Assembly (NCBI RefSeq): GCF_005576615.1
Contig: NZ_CP040331.1
Location: 62,001 to 126,000 of the forward strand
DNA: 64,000 bases
Reading direction: 5' to 3'
From: Natrinema versiforme
Lineage (GTDB): Archaea; Halobacteriota; Halobacteria; Halobacteriales; Natrialbaceae
In this document: positions 63,914-64,000 of the stretch, piece by piece
Position numbering within the stretch: the first letter of the stretch is position 1
Layout of the letters: each line of letters opens with the position of its first letter
Made by a program: the position numbers and the translations under genes
Notes under the pieces: generated by a model
Database searches by the model: none
Told to the model about the DNA's origin: nothing
Seen by the model: the letters and a program-made list of their open reading frames with translations, nothing else

Positions 63914-64000
63914 ATGGACAATTTTGACGTACTCTATAAGTTGCTGAAGAAAGTATCCTTGCGGATCGTGAAATCAGAGATTCTACAGCGAGCCTTCCAA
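63914..64000 (+). CDS. partial unknown protein at the window end
   Basis: An open frame from ATG 63914 (MDNFDVLYKLLKKVSLRIVK) continues past the window edge. 29 residues are visible, basic and helical, in low-G+C DNA. It cannot be identified. Confidence 0.4.
   Translation, partial: MDNFDVLYKLLKKVSLRIVKSEILQRAFQ

Noticed and set aside
1-64000. CRISPR array, rRNA or tRNA genes
   Set aside because: No regularly spaced direct repeats, no cas genes and no rRNA or full tRNA pattern were seen on either strand.

Overview
The window is from a halophilic archaeon of the class Halobacteria. The evidence is high G+C with acidic proteins, archaeal TBP and TFB, CDC48, deoxyhypusine synthase, a fused haem-copper oxidase subunit I/III, many regulators with the bacterio-opsin-activator C-terminal HTH (HTH_10), HalOD1 output domains and many haloarchaea-only zinc-ribbon families. 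I cannot name the genus. All functions are assigned by reading protein motifs; no search was run.

Layout. (1) 0.5-6.1 kb: a redox/aldehyde module of an SDR, two divergent paralogous HTH_10 regulators, two aldo/keto reductases, a cupin and a Tat-type flavodoxin lipoprotein; three of its promoters share one element. (2) 6.2-9.3 kb: an Mrr-like nuclease with a membrane anchor, an accessory gene behind a conserved stem-loop, and a HalOD1-REC-PAS regulator. (3) 9.5-17.7 kb: a stress island with two HTH_10 regulators, a DUF2391 membrane protein, a TrkA-C protein, HdeD, Hsp20, CDC48 (broken by an in-frame amber) and an M50/CBS protease; the Hsp20 and CDC48 genes share an upstream element. (4) 17.7-20 kb: a truncated permease, an IS4-type remnant and a three-gene zinc-ribbon operon. 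(5) 20.3-26.5 kb: aconitase, then a heavy-metal P-type ATPase with its likely regulator around a 16-bp palindrome.

(6) 26.5-41 kb is strongly accessory: DUF6735, a low-G+C HEPN protein, a large TnpB, zinc-finger proteins, an extra TFB, a chain of three 30-36-residue zinc-ribbon microproteins leading into a membrane protein, an OB-fold ssDNA-binding protein, a PIN/HTH pair and a gene split by a 125-bp MITE with a clean 8-bp target duplication. Six genes or operons of the window, four of them outside the redox and stress modules and two inside this region's core, carry the same 5' stem-loop. (7) 41-50.4 kb mixes a worn SMR efflux gene, a DNA-binding-domain/PAS histidine kinase, a TRIC-like channel, trpD, pheA, an extra TBP and several pseudogenes and insertion-sequence ends.

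(8) 50.5-64 kb: cytochrome oxidase I/III, an MFS transporter, a TauE/SafE-like protein, a copper-resistance CopC-CopD pseudogene paired with a beta-propeller lipoprotein, hemD, a decayed PLP decarboxylase, deoxyhypusine synthase, a TnpB 3' relic and small genes. The window has many recent pseudogenes and shows core metabolic genes interleaved with mobile DNA, as on a haloarchaeal megaplasmid or chromosomal island.
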